Assembly: GCF_021532625.1 (NCBI RefSeq)
Contig: NZ_JAKGAR010000003.1
Span: 186,001-250,000, forward strand
DNA length: 64,000 nt
DNA from: Octadecabacter algicola
GTDB lineage: Bacteria > Pseudomonadota > Alphaproteobacteria > Rhodobacterales > Rhodobacteraceae
Reading direction: 5' to 3'
Positions 54,215 through 62,855 of the stretch are shown here, piece after piece. The translations under genes and the position numbers were made by a program. Numbering within the stretch: position 1 is the first letter of the stretch; the number at the start of each line of letters is the position of its first letter. The notes under the pieces were generated by a model. The model ran no database searches and was not told where the DNA came from. It was given only the letters and a program-made list of their open reading frames with translations.

Positions 54215-57200
54215 ATGCATTTGTTGGCGGCAACTCCTGGGGCAATTGACGACGGGAAAGAACCTGTCGATCTAGGACAATCGCCTGCAGATGTGGTCGT
54301 CATTTCTGCTGCGGACACCGAGCTGGCCGCCCTATCTGCCGCACGGGGTGAGCTGACGGATGCACCAAGCCTTCGCTTGGCAAGCATGATGCACTTGATA
54401 CATCCGCTCTCGGTAGATTTGCATCTGGATCAATGCGCGACCAAGTCGCGGCTGGTTATCGCCCGTTGCCTTGGTGGTGTCGGTTACTGGAAGTACGGGG
54501 TCGAGCAGTATGCCGCGCGGCTCCGTGAGGCGGGCGTGCCGTTGGCCTTACTACCAGGTGATGACAAACCCGACGCCGAGTTGCGCAGCCTATCGACTGT
54601 CACGGATGAGGATTACGATGCTCTGTGGTCCTATTTGGTAGAAGGCGGCCCCGAAAACTCGACGAATTTCCTGAGCTACGCCAAGTCTATGCTCGATGGG
54701 GGGCAAACGCCCGAGCCCGCTCGGCCCCTACTAAAGGCTGGCGTCTATTGGCCCGGTGCAGGGATCAGCGATCTGGCGACCGCTCAGGCTGCGTGGACCA
54801 AAGACGCGCCGGTTGTTCCAATCGTGTTCTATCGTGCGCTGGTTCAGGGTGCAGGCCTTAACCCGATCAACCGGTTGGTGAAATCCCTGTTGCGTTCAGG
54901 ATTAAACCCTCTGCCCGTCTTTGTGGCCTCCTTAAAAGACCCGCTCTCACAAGCGACGCTTGAAGGTTTGTTTCTGGATGCCCCGCCGAGCGTTATCCTG
55001 AACTGCACAAGTTTTGCCGTTGGCTCGCCTCATGCGGGGGATACTTCATCTTTGAATCCCCTGGCAGCGCCCTTTGCCAACAAGGCTGTGGTGTTTCAGG
55101 TCGTGTTGGCTGCATCTTCTGAACAAGCTTGGGCAGATGGGCTTACCGGTCTGAGCGCGCGCGATATCGCGATGAACGTGGCACTCCCGGAAGTCGACGG
55201 GCGCGTCCTGTCCCGCGCGATCAGCTTTAAGGGGGAGGCTTATTTTGATGAGGCCACCGAATGCCCAATCGCAACTTACCGCGCCGTCGGGGATCGCGTG
55301 CAGTGGGTCACTGATTTAGCCGCGTCCTGGGCGAACCTGCGAAACACTGAAGCACGGGATAAAAAGGTCGCTTTGGTTTTGGCGAACTATCCAAACAAAG
55401 ACGGCCGTCTTGCCAATGGGGTTGGGCTGGACACCCCAGCGGCCACAGTTCACGCACTGGAGCTGCTAGCCGGTGAGGGGTACGATGTAACTCCACCGGA
55501 AGACGCGAAAGCCTTGATGGACGCCATGATGGCGGGTCCGACGAACTGGCTAACTGATCGTGCGGATCGTGAAGGCGGTGAGGTTTTGGCGCTTGAGATA
55601 TATCGCGCGTATTTCGATGCCCTGCCTTGGTCTGTCAAACAAGACATGACCGACCGCTGGGGTACACCCGAAGATGACCCGTTCCTGCGCGACGACGGGT
55701 TCGCCTTATCTATTCATCGGTTCGGCAATGCTGTCGTCGGGTTGCAACCTGCACGTGGCTATAACATCGACCCGACAGATACCTACCATTCGCCAGACCT
55801 TGTGCCGCCGCATAACTACCTCGCGTTCTATTTTTGGCTACGTCATCACTGGGGGGCAGACGCGATTGTCCACATGGGCAAGCACGGCAATCTTGAATGG
55901 TTGCCTGGCAAAGCAACAGCATTGAGCGAGACCTGCTGGCCAGAGGTCGTGCTTGGCCCAACACCGCATATCTATCCATTTATCGTCAATGACCCCGGTG
56001 AAGGCACGCAAGCCAAACGGCGCGCAGCAGCTGTCATTATCGACCATTTGACACCGCCACTAACTCGCGCAGAAAGCTACGGCCCGCTTCGCGATCTAGA
56101 GGCGTTGGTAGACGAGTACTACGAGGCAGCGGGCGTTGACCCACGCCGGATCGAGCTGTTGCGCAAGGAAATCCTGTCGCTGTCCGATGTGACTGGCCTC
56201 GCAAAGGACGCGGGATTTCTGGGGGATGAAGAGGGCGATCTGGCCAAACTAGACGCGTATCTTTGTGAGTTGAAAGAAACACAAATTCGCGACGGGTTGC
56301 ATGTTTTCGGACAGTCGCCCGATGGAACTTTGGAGCGCGACTTGGCGATTGCACTGGCCCGTGTGCCGCGCGGCGACGGTACAGGCCGAGACGCGTCGCT
56401 GTTGCGCGCGTTGGCAACAGACTTAGAATTGTCATTTGATCCATTGGATTGCGACATGGCCGCGACCGCCACCGAAAAACCAAACGTTTTGACTGCGCTG
56501 TCCGACGATGGTTGGCGCTCGTTGGGGGATACGGTTGAGAGGCTTGAACTCTTTTCGCAAGCCTTACTCGATGGATCCGTTCAAGCAACGGGCGAAAAAT
56601 CCCAATCTGTATTGTCGGAAATTCAAAGCAAGATCATACCTGTCGTGCGAGCATGCGGCCCGAACGAAGGAGCGGGGCTCCTCAGCGCCCTAAAAGGACA
56701 CTTCGTCGCCCCAGCGCCATCCGGCGCGCCGACACGTGGACGATTGGATGTTCTGCCGACAGGTGGGAATTTCTATTCTGTCGATTCCCGTGCTGTTCCG
56801 ACGCCAACCGCTTGGGCGCTTGGCTGGAAGTCCGCGAACCTGCTGATCGAGAAACATTTGCAAGACCATGGCAATTGGCCTCGTGCGATGTTGGTGACCG
56901 CTTGGGGTACAGCAAACATGCGCACCGGTGGTGATGACATCGCTCAGGCTATGGCGCTGATGGGCGTAAAGCCGAAGTGGGATGCTGCCAATCGCCGCGT
57001 AACGGGATTTGAGATTCTACCCGAAGGCGTTCTGGGTCGGCCCCGCGTTGATGTGACATTGCGAATTAGCGGCTTTTTCCGTGATGCGTTCCCACAATTG
57101 ATCGCCTTGTTTGATAGCGCAGCTAAAGCAGTTCAGGCTTTAGATGAAAGCGCCGATCAGAATCCGGCGGCTGCTCGTTCTCGGGCGGGCGAAACACAGG

Positions 57201-57892
57201 CACGGGTCTATGGCTCGAAACCGGGAGCCTATGGCGCTGGTCTTCAGGCGATGATTGATGAACGGCTCTGGGCGGACCGCAAAGACCTTGCCGATGCCTA
57301 TCTCGAGTGGGGTGGATATGCGTACGGGGCTGGCATCGAAGGCGCGAAGGACCGCGACGGATTTGAGGCTCGTCTTGGACAGGTCGAAGCCATCGTACAA
57401 AACCAAGACAACCGCGAACATGACGTGCTCGACAGTGACGATTACTACCAGTTTGAGGGTGGGGCTGCGGCGGCGGTTGCCACGCTGCAAGGCCAAGACC
57501 GTCCGATCTATCATAACGACCATTCGCGCCCCGAACGACCTGTTATTCGCACTTTGGATGATGAAATTGGCCGTGTTGTTCGATCCCGTGTCGTCAATCC
57601 AAAGTGGATCGATGGCGTCAAACGGCACGGGTACAAAGGTGCCTTCGAGATAGCGGCAACGGTTGATTATTTGTTTGCGTTTGCAGCCACGACCGGTGCC
57701 GTTCAAAACCACCATTTCGACCTCGTAGAAGAGGCGTTTTTGGCAGATGACGAAACGCGAGAATTCATCGCCGAGCACAATGCGCCTGCCCTGACCGAAA
57801 TTGCTCTTCGATTGAAAGAAGCAATTGATCGCGGTCTATGGACCCCGCGTAGTAATTCCGCTCGGGCACGGATTGCTGGATTGCTGGAATAA
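54215..57892 (+). CDS. cobN: Cobaltochelatase subunit CobN
   Basis: The 1225-aa large subunit of aerobic cobaltochelatase, which inserts cobalt into hydrogenobyrinic acid a,c-diamide with CobS and CobT. Recognisable blocks are the [16 protein letters not shown] segment near residue 90, [28 protein letters not shown]-type region (visible as [14 protein letters not shown]), and the long C-terminal half with [21 protein letters not shown] and [18 protein letters not shown]. Length is slightly under the usual 1250. The ATG at 54215 follows GAAGG. It is not overlapped by cobW and has the small basic gene between. Confidence 0.96.
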   Translation: [1225 protein letters not shown]

Positions 57893-57920
57893 CGGCTTGA
57901 TGGTGAAGGGGTGGTGAAAC

Positions 57921-57989
57921 CTAAATCCCGGCTGCCAATGCAGCAACACCGAGGTACGATAAAAACAACACTATTGAAAACACACGCAT
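57921..57989 (-). CDS. Candidate 22-residue hydrophobic peptide
   Basis: The ATG at 57987-57989 is preceded by AAGGGG with 7-base spacing, a strong ribosome site. It encodes a 22-residue peptide beginning MRVFSIVLFLSYL, hydrophobic throughout like a single transmembrane helix and ending AAGI. It lies between the end of cobN and an FNR-type site of the divergent membrane-protein gene, and it is too short to be found by ordinary gene calling. Small membrane peptides often assist respiratory enzymes; here the role is unknown, and a chance frame remains possible. Confidence 0.45.
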   Translation of the reverse strand: MRVFSIVLFLSYLGVAALAAGI

Positions 57990-58160
57990 CTACCAACCCC
58001 TTCAAAATCATCATCGCTGAAAACCATTTGTAATTTCAGGGGAAAAACTGGCGTTTTGATGCTCAACTTTAGGATGACGGTGGCTGCGTGAGCTATCGCG
58101 CCTCGCTTACAGCCACTGCCCTTAGGTAAGCTGCGTTTCACAAGAAAACACATTCAATTC

Positions 58161-58174
58161 TTGACATATATCAA
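58161..58174 (+). promoter_or_regulatory. FNR/CRP-family box (TTGAC-N4-ATCAA)
   Basis: The sequence TTGACATATATCAA at 58161-58174 differs by one base from the ideal FNR (FnrL) or Nnr/Dnr box TTGAT-N4-ATCAA. It lies 60 bp before the start codon of the membrane-protein gene at 58234, a distance suitable for activation. This predicts control by low oxygen or nitric oxide. Confidence 0.7.
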
Positions 58175-58233
58175 GGCCACCACCGCACCGGCTCGATACA
58201 TCTGACGATAAGATGTCTCGAAAGGAATCAGTT

Positions 58234-59445
58234 ATGACACCGCACTCACGCCCAGCGGACACCTATTCCCCGCTGTATTTCCTTGCCTCCTTGGGGGCGG
58301 GCGGCCTCGCCGTCACTTTCTTCATGTATCTGATGTTCTGGGTGCCGCACCCAAATGCACCTGTCCCGGTGTTTGAAGACATTGCAGGTGCCTTCAACAG
58401 CGGAACCTTTGCTATGAAATCCGGTATCGCCGTTGCCGTGGTCGGAATTGCAGCAATGGTCTTTCTAAACCTTAAAATGCTGTTTTGGAATTTCGCTGAG
58501 CTCGGGAAGTTCGCTAAGACAGGTGCTTATACAAAACTCGTGAACTCCAATGGCGAAACCCAGTTGTTGGCGATGCCATTGGCACTGGCGATGACCGTAA
58601 ATGGTCTGTTCATTGTCGGCCTTGTCTACGTGCCTGGCCTTTGGGGCATTGTTGAATACCTTTTCCCGGCGGCATTGGTCACCTTCGCGATCATCGGCAT
58701 GATCGCATTCCGTCGTATCGGCTTCTTCCTTGGGCGCGTCTTATCTGAGGGTGGCGTTTTTGACGTGACGGCGAACAACTCCTTTGCACAGCTCTTGCCA
58801 GCGTTCGCACTGTCTATGGTAGCCGTTGGCCTGTCCGCCCCCGCCGCCATGAGCACGGTTCCAGCGACTGTTGGTATTTCCCTCGTGTTGTCGATTTTTG
58901 TTGGCACCATTGCCGCGTTGTATGCGCTTGTTGCCGCCATCGTGGCATTCAATTCCATGCTGCACCACGGCACCGCCAAAGAAAGTGCGCCGACATTGAT
59001 GATTGTCGTGCCGATCCTGACGATCCTTGGCATCATGACAATGCGTCAAGACCACGGGCTGCACACCACGTTCGAAGGTCATTCAGACATGGCTTCGACG
59101 TTACTCCTGACGACGACAATTTTGGCAGTTCAAGCCGCGTTTGCCGCACTTGGGATGCTTGTACTGCGTCGCCAGAAATATGCCGACGCCTATTTGCGCG
59201 GTGATGGCAATTCCCCTGGTGCGTATGCGCTGGTCTGCCCTGGTGTCGCGTTGTCCGTGATGATGCACTTCTGGATCAACAAAGGCCTTGTTGCCGCCGG
59301 GATCATCGCGAAATTCGGCATTTTGTATTGGGGTCTCACAGCAGTTGCCATCGGCTTCCAGGTCGCCATGGTCCTGCTCGTACTGCACCTCAATCGGCGT
59401 CACTTCCGTAAACCATCCGGAGCGACGCCAGTTCCTGCTGAATAA
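58234..59445 (+). CDS. Multi-pass membrane protein, possibly TsoY-like
   Basis: A 403-aa integral membrane protein with about ten hydrophobic helices and conserved-looking charged or aromatic residues (FMYLMFWVPHPNAPVP, LKMLFWNFAELGKF, RRIGFFLGRVLSEGG, MMHFWINKGL). The arrangement resembles proteins annotated as TsoY family; I recognise that only loosely. The start at 58234 has AAAGGA 7 bases upstream. Regulation by an FNR-type factor is suggested by the box at 58161, so a role in respiration or redox stress is likely. It is followed by an intrinsic terminator. Confidence 0.6.
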   Translation: MTPHSRPADTYSPLYFLASLGAGGLAVTFFMYLMFWVPHPNAPVPVFEDIAGAFNSGTFAMKSGIAVAVVGIAAMVFLNLKMLFWNFAELGKFAKTGAYTKLVNSNGETQLLAMPLALAMTVNGLFIVGLVYVPGLWGIVEYLFPAALVTFAIIGMIAFRRIGFFLGRVLSEGGVFDVTANNSFAQLLPAFALSMVAVGLSAPAAMSTVPATVGISLVLSIFVGTIAALYALVAAIVAFNSMLHHGTAKESAPTLMIVVPILTILGIMTMRQDHGLHTTFEGHSDMASTLLLTTTILAVQAAFAALGMLVLRRQKYADAYLRGDGNSPGAYALVCPGVALSVMMHFWINKGLVAAGIIAKFGILYWGLTAVAIGFQVAMVLLVLHLNRRHFRKPSGATPVPAE

Positions 59446-59470
59446 CCCTCCCCCCGTTCAGTAAGACACG

Positions 59471-59499
59471 AAAAGGGCTGCCTTCGCGCGGCCCTTTTT
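59471..59499 (+). terminator. Intrinsic terminator after the membrane protein gene
   Basis: AAAAGGGCTGC and GCGCGGCCCTTTTT form a GC-rich stem with a CTTC loop and a T-tract from about 59494. It separates the FNR-regulated gene from cobO. Confidence 0.8.
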
Positions 59500-59556
59500 G
59501 CTTGCGGGGAACGGCAGGCTGGCGCAGTCTGTGCGCTGCAAAGAGGAGAGCGCCAA

Positions 59557-60165
59557 ATGAGTGAAGATGCTGACCGCCACGCGATGAAAATGGCAAAGAA
59601 GAAAGCCGCACGTGATAAGATTATGGCGACGAAGACCGACAAGAAGGGTCTGATCATCGTCCATACCGGCAAGGGGAAGGGCAAATCTTCGGCGGCGTTT
59701 GGGATGATTTTCCGCCATATTGCACATGGTATGAAATGTGGTGTGGTGCAGTTCATCAAGGGCGGCATGAGCACCGGTGAACGCGATTTAATCCTTGAAA
59801 AGTTTACGGATGAATGTGCGTTCCACACCATGGGCGAAGGGTTCACATGGGAAACCCAAGACAAGACCCGCGACACCGAGATGGCAATGGCCGCATGGGA
59901 AAAAGCCAAAGAACTGATCCGCGATGAAAGCAATTCAATGGTCCTGTTGGATGAGATCAACATCGCCATCCGCTACGACTACGTGCCGATCGCGGATGTT
60001 GTTGAGTTTCTCGTCGAAGAAAAGCCCGAGATGACCCATGTCGTTCTGACAGGTCGCAACGCCCACGACGACCTTATCGAGATTGCCGATCTAGTGACCG
60101 AAATGGAACTCGTGAAACACCCGTTCAGGTCTGGTGTAAAGGCGCAGATCGGCGTGGAATACTAG
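59557..60165 (+). CDS. cobO: Cob(I)yrinic acid a,c-diamide adenosyltransferase
   Basis: A 202-aa CobO/BtuR-type adenosyltransferase. The N-terminal helix is followed by the P-loop VHTGKGKGKSSAAFGMIFR, and VLLDEINIAIRYDYV and VVLTGRNAHDDLIEIADLVTEMELVKHPFRSGVKAQIGVEY are family blocks. It acts in de novo synthesis after cobalt insertion. AGAGGAG precedes the ATG. The PduO-type protein at 2.5 kb catalyses the same reaction with a different fold. bluB follows 1 bp after the stop. Confidence 0.95.
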   Translation: MSEDADRHAMKMAKKKAARDKIMATKTDKKGLIIVHTGKGKGKSSAAFGMIFRHIAHGMKCGVVQFIKGGMSTGERDLILEKFTDECAFHTMGEGFTWETQDKTRDTEMAMAAWEKAKELIRDESNSMVLLDEINIAIRYDYVPIADVVEFLVEEKPEMTHVVLTGRNAHDDLIEIADLVTEMELVKHPFRSGVKAQIGVEY

Positions 60166-60166
60166 G

Positions 60167-60790
60167 ATGCAGATGGGTTCGCATCATCGCGACGCTTTGG
60201 CGGACTTGTTGGTCTGGCGGCGCGATGTGCGGCACTTCAAAGCCGATCCTGTCGCCCCCGAGGTTTTGGCGCGGCTGCGCGACGCAATGGACTGTGCCCC
60301 AGCCGTCGGAAACGCGCGACCGTGGCGGGTTTTCCAAGTCGAGGACCGCGCCAAGCGTCAGGCCGTCCTTGAGAATTTCAAAGCGGCCAACGACAAAGCC
60401 GCCGAGCTTTATTGTGACGAAAAGGCCGAGGCCTACCGCGCCTTGAAACTTTCTGGACTGCAAGAAGCGCCCGTACATTTGGCGATCTGGACAGAGACCG
60501 CGCCGGCCGAAGGTGCCGGCTTAGGGCGACAGACCATGCCCGAGATGCTGGCCTACTCCACTGTCACGGCGATTCAGACGCTTTGGCTGGCTGCTCGGGC
60601 TGAAAATATCGGCGTGGGATGGGTCTCGATCCTTGATCCTAAGGGTGTGAAAGCCGTGTTTGACGTTCCCGACAGTTGGTCGCTGACAGGATATCTTTGC
60701 CTCGGGCATCCCGCAGACACATCCGACACACCATTGCTGCACCGCGCAGGCTGGCAGAAAAATACTACGACGTACTGGGAGATTACATGA
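60167..60790 (+). CDS. bluB: 5,6-dimethylbenzimidazole synthase
   Basis: A 207-aa flavin-destroying enzyme that makes the lower ligand of cobalamin from FMNH2 and oxygen. The nitroreductase-like fold shows VWRRDVRHF near residue 20, APAVGNARPWRVF, EAPVHLAIWTE, and ENIGVGWVSILDPKGVKAVFDVP with YLCLGHP near the end, as in BluB. Oxygen is needed for the reaction, so the organism probably makes B12 aerobically. It starts one base after cobO and overlaps the first Lin0512 gene. Confidence 0.93.
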   Translation: MQMGSHHRDALADLLVWRRDVRHFKADPVAPEVLARLRDAMDCAPAVGNARPWRVFQVEDRAKRQAVLENFKAANDKAAELYCDEKAEAYRALKLSGLQEAPVHLAIWTETAPAEGAGLGRQTMPEMLAYSTVTAIQTLWLAARAENIGVGWVSILDPKGVKAVFDVPDSWSLTGYLCLGHPADTSDTPLLHRAGWQKNTTTYWEIT

Positions 60791-61128
60791 TGGCGACTCG
60801 GTTACTGACTGAATTTGGCATGGGCACGTCTTTGCGCCGCCAAGATTACACGCAGGCCGCACGGCGCGCGCTGCAGGATGCCTTGTGGCACAACTCGATC
60901 AATTTGGCAGAACTCTATGGCCAGCCCAAAGAAGCGATGAAAATCACTGTCGAGATTGGTGTCCAACATCCTGACGAAGTGGATACCGAAGCGTTGCGGG
61001 ACATATTTCCATATGGGCAGCTGTCATTCTCGGTTGTCGAAGGCGGGCTAGATGTGCCCCGTCCAGATGGCAAGCCCACGGTGATCGCCAACGTAGCTCT
61101 ATCTGTTGCACTGGATTTACCATCATGA
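60787..61128 (+). CDS. Lin0512 family protein A
   Basis: A 113-aa protein of the Lin0512 family (TIGR02058-type). The conserved blocks are TEFGMGTSLRRQDYTQAARRALQDAL, VEIGVQHPDEVD and VVEGGLDVPRPDG. The function is unknown. Either ATG at 60787 or 60790 may be the start, in overlap with the bluB stop (ATGATGG). It is coupled both to bluB and to its paralog downstream. Similarity to the second copy is easy to see along the whole length, so a heterodimer or tandem paralog is likely. Confidence 0.85.
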   Translation: MMATRLLTEFGMGTSLRRQDYTQAARRALQDALWHNSINLAELYGQPKEAMKITVEIGVQHPDEVDTEALRDIFPYGQLSFSVVEGGLDVPRPDGKPTVIANVALSVALDLPS

Positions 61129-61469
61129 CCGATCAGAGATTCATTATTGAGATGGGCATGGGTAACGACCTTTATGGCCAAGATTACACCAAGGCGGCAG
61201 CGCGCGCGATTGAGGATGCTTTGCGTCACTCCTCCATACCTTTATTCGAGGCTACGGGCCTTAGTCACGATGCCATGCGGGTGCAGGTGACAGTCGGGGT
61301 GCAAGACCCGGCTGCAGTGGATTGTGATTCACTTGTGGGCACTCTGCCGAGGGGGCGCGCGACGGTAACTGCGGTTAAAGGTGGGTTGAATGTGACCAAC
61401 CCCGACAACGGCAATGTCATCGTCATAGCGAGCGCCGCAGTTGAGGCGTTTTTGCCAAAACAAGGTTAG
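61125..61469 (+). CDS. Lin0512 family protein B
   Basis: A 114-aa paralog of the preceding protein. Shared positions include GMGxxLxxQDYTxAAxRAxxDALxH, SIxL, GVQxPxxVD, and GGLxV. It starts with ATGA overlapping the stop of copy A, so the two are made together, as subunits usually are. Family members elsewhere are mostly single. Its place behind cobO and bluB suggests a role in cobalamin lower-ligand handling, which has not been shown as far as I know. Confidence 0.85.
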   Translation: MTDQRFIIEMGMGNDLYGQDYTKAAARAIEDALRHSSIPLFEATGLSHDAMRVQVTVGVQDPAAVDCDSLVGTLPRGRATVTAVKGGLNVTNPDNGNVIVIASAAVEAFLPKQG

Positions 61470-61532
61470 GCCAGTCACAAGGCTTGGCAGGGGGCAAAAG
61501 GCGTGACAGGATTTCCGTTAAAGGAGCCCATC

Positions 61533-62855
61533 ATGCCAGATACCGCACGCGACAACCCAACCGTTCCCAACGACCTCGACAGTTTCTGGATGCCGTTTAC
61601 GGCGTCCGAAATGTTCAAAGACAACCCGCGTCTGATTTCCAAAGCAGAAGGCGTGCGCTACACCAGCATTGACGGGCATGAGCTGTTCGACGGAACGGGC
61701 GGCTTATGGTGCTGTAACGCGGGCCACAACCACCCAAAGATCACCAAAGCCATTCAAGATCAGGCGGCGCGTCTGGATTTTGTCCATAACTTTAATCAAG
61801 GGCACCCGCTGGCCTTTGAGGCTGCCGCCCGTGTCACAGCGCTGGCGCCCGGGTTTGATCATGTGTTTTTCACAAACTCAGGGTCTGAGGCTGTGGACAC
61901 GGCGTTGAAGATCGCATTGGCCTACCACACAGCCCGTGGTGACGGAGATCGCCGAATTCTAGTTGGTCGAGAGAAGGCCTATCACGGAATCAACTTTGGT
62001 GGCTTGTCTGTTGGTGGGCTGGGGCTGAACAAAGGTCAGTTTGGCACGCTGTACCCTTCTACCGCGCATATGCGGCACACATGGCTTGAGGAGAACCACA
62101 ACAGTCTCGGGCAGCCAGACCACGGCGCCGATCTTGCCAATGACCTTCAACGGCTGTGCGACTTGCACGGGGGACAAACCATTGCTGCGGTGATTGTCGA
62201 ACCCGTCAGCGGCGCGGGAGGGGTCTTTCCGCCGCCCGTTGGTTACCTCGAACGGCTGCGCGAAATTTGCGACACACATGGAATTTTGCTGATCTTTGAC
62301 GAAGTGATCACGGGTTTCGGACGTATGGGCACCCCGTTTGCTTTTGAGGCCTTCGGTGTGCAGCCAGACTTGGTGACCTGCGCCAAAGGGATGACCAATG
62401 CGACGGTCCCGATGGGTGGTGTTCTTGCTACGGCGGCCGTACGTGACGCGTTCCGCAATGGGCCTGCCAAGATGCCGGACCTCTTCCATGGCTACACCTA
62501 TTCTGGGCATCCTCTCGCATCGGCGGCGTGCATTGCGACTTTGGACGCATATAGAGACGAAGACATCTTCGGCAATGCCGCACGAATGGCGAAACCGTGG
62601 GAAGATATGTTGCACGCTTTGGCCGATCTTCCAGTTGTGCAGGACGTCCGAAATTGCGGCATCATTGGTGCGGTTCAGCTACATCAGGATGGCGCCGTAG
62701 GTGATGCAGGTCGTGCGGCCTATAACGGGCTATGGGAAGCCGGCTTGATTGTCCGCCCTGTCGGGGACGCACTGTGCTTGTCACCGCCGCTTACGATAAC
62801 GCAGGCCGACATTGATGAGATCGGCGAGAAGCTAAGGGCGCAGTTAACCCGCTAA
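61533..62855 (+). CDS. Omega-aminotransferase (beta-alanine-pyruvate type)
   Basis: A 440-aa class III aminotransferase. Features are WMPFTASEMFKDNPRL, NHPKI, the PLP-site IFDEVITGFGRMGTPF and the catalytic lysine segment CAKGMTNATVPMGGV. It most resembles omega-amino acid-pyruvate aminotransferases. The ATG at 61533 with AAGGAG 8-9 bases upstream was chosen over the GTG at 61503. The stop overlaps by 4 bp that of the convergent thiamine-diphosphate enzyme gene. The distance from the Lin0512 gene is 63 bp, so cotranscription is possible. Confidence 0.9.
   Translation: MPDTARDNPTVPNDLDSFWMPFTASEMFKDNPRLISKAEGVRYTSIDGHELFDGTGGLWCCNAGHNHPKITKAIQDQAARLDFVHNFNQGHPLAFEAAARVTALAPGFDHVFFTNSGSEAVDTALKIALAYHTARGDGDRRILVGREKAYHGINFGGLSVGGLGLNKGQFGTLYPSTAHMRHTWLEENHNSLGQPDHGADLANDLQRLCDLHGGQTIAAVIVEPVSGAGGVFPPPVGYLERLREICDTHGILLIFDEVITGFGRMGTPFAFEAFGVQPDLVTCAKGMTNATVPMGGVLATAAVRDAFRNGPAKMPDLFHGYTYSGHPLASAACIATLDAYRDEDIFGNAARMAKPWEDMLHALADLPVVQDVRNCGIIGAVQLHQDGAVGDAGRAAYNGLWEAGLIVRPVGDALCLSPPLTITQADIDEIGEKLRAQLTR

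Larger units (their letters stand above)
57893..58233. other. cobN-membrane protein intergenic region
   Basis: This 341-bp gap holds a candidate 22-codon gene on the minus strand (57921-57989) and an FNR-type palindrome before the downstream gene. No tRNA or riboswitch is convincing, although a segment on the minus strand near 58100 faintly resembles a B12 box by chance. A longer minus-strand frame at 57971-58153 lacks codon bias or a ribosome site. Confidence 0.5.

Noticed and set aside
58080-58135. Minus-strand segment with GGCTGTAAGC resembling a B12 box
   Set aside because: Only a few bases match and the other riboswitch blocks are not found around it.
57971-58153. 60-codon minus-strand frame in the cobN gap
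   Set aside because: No ribosome site or plausible fold; it overlaps the FNR-box region and the candidate 22-aa gene.
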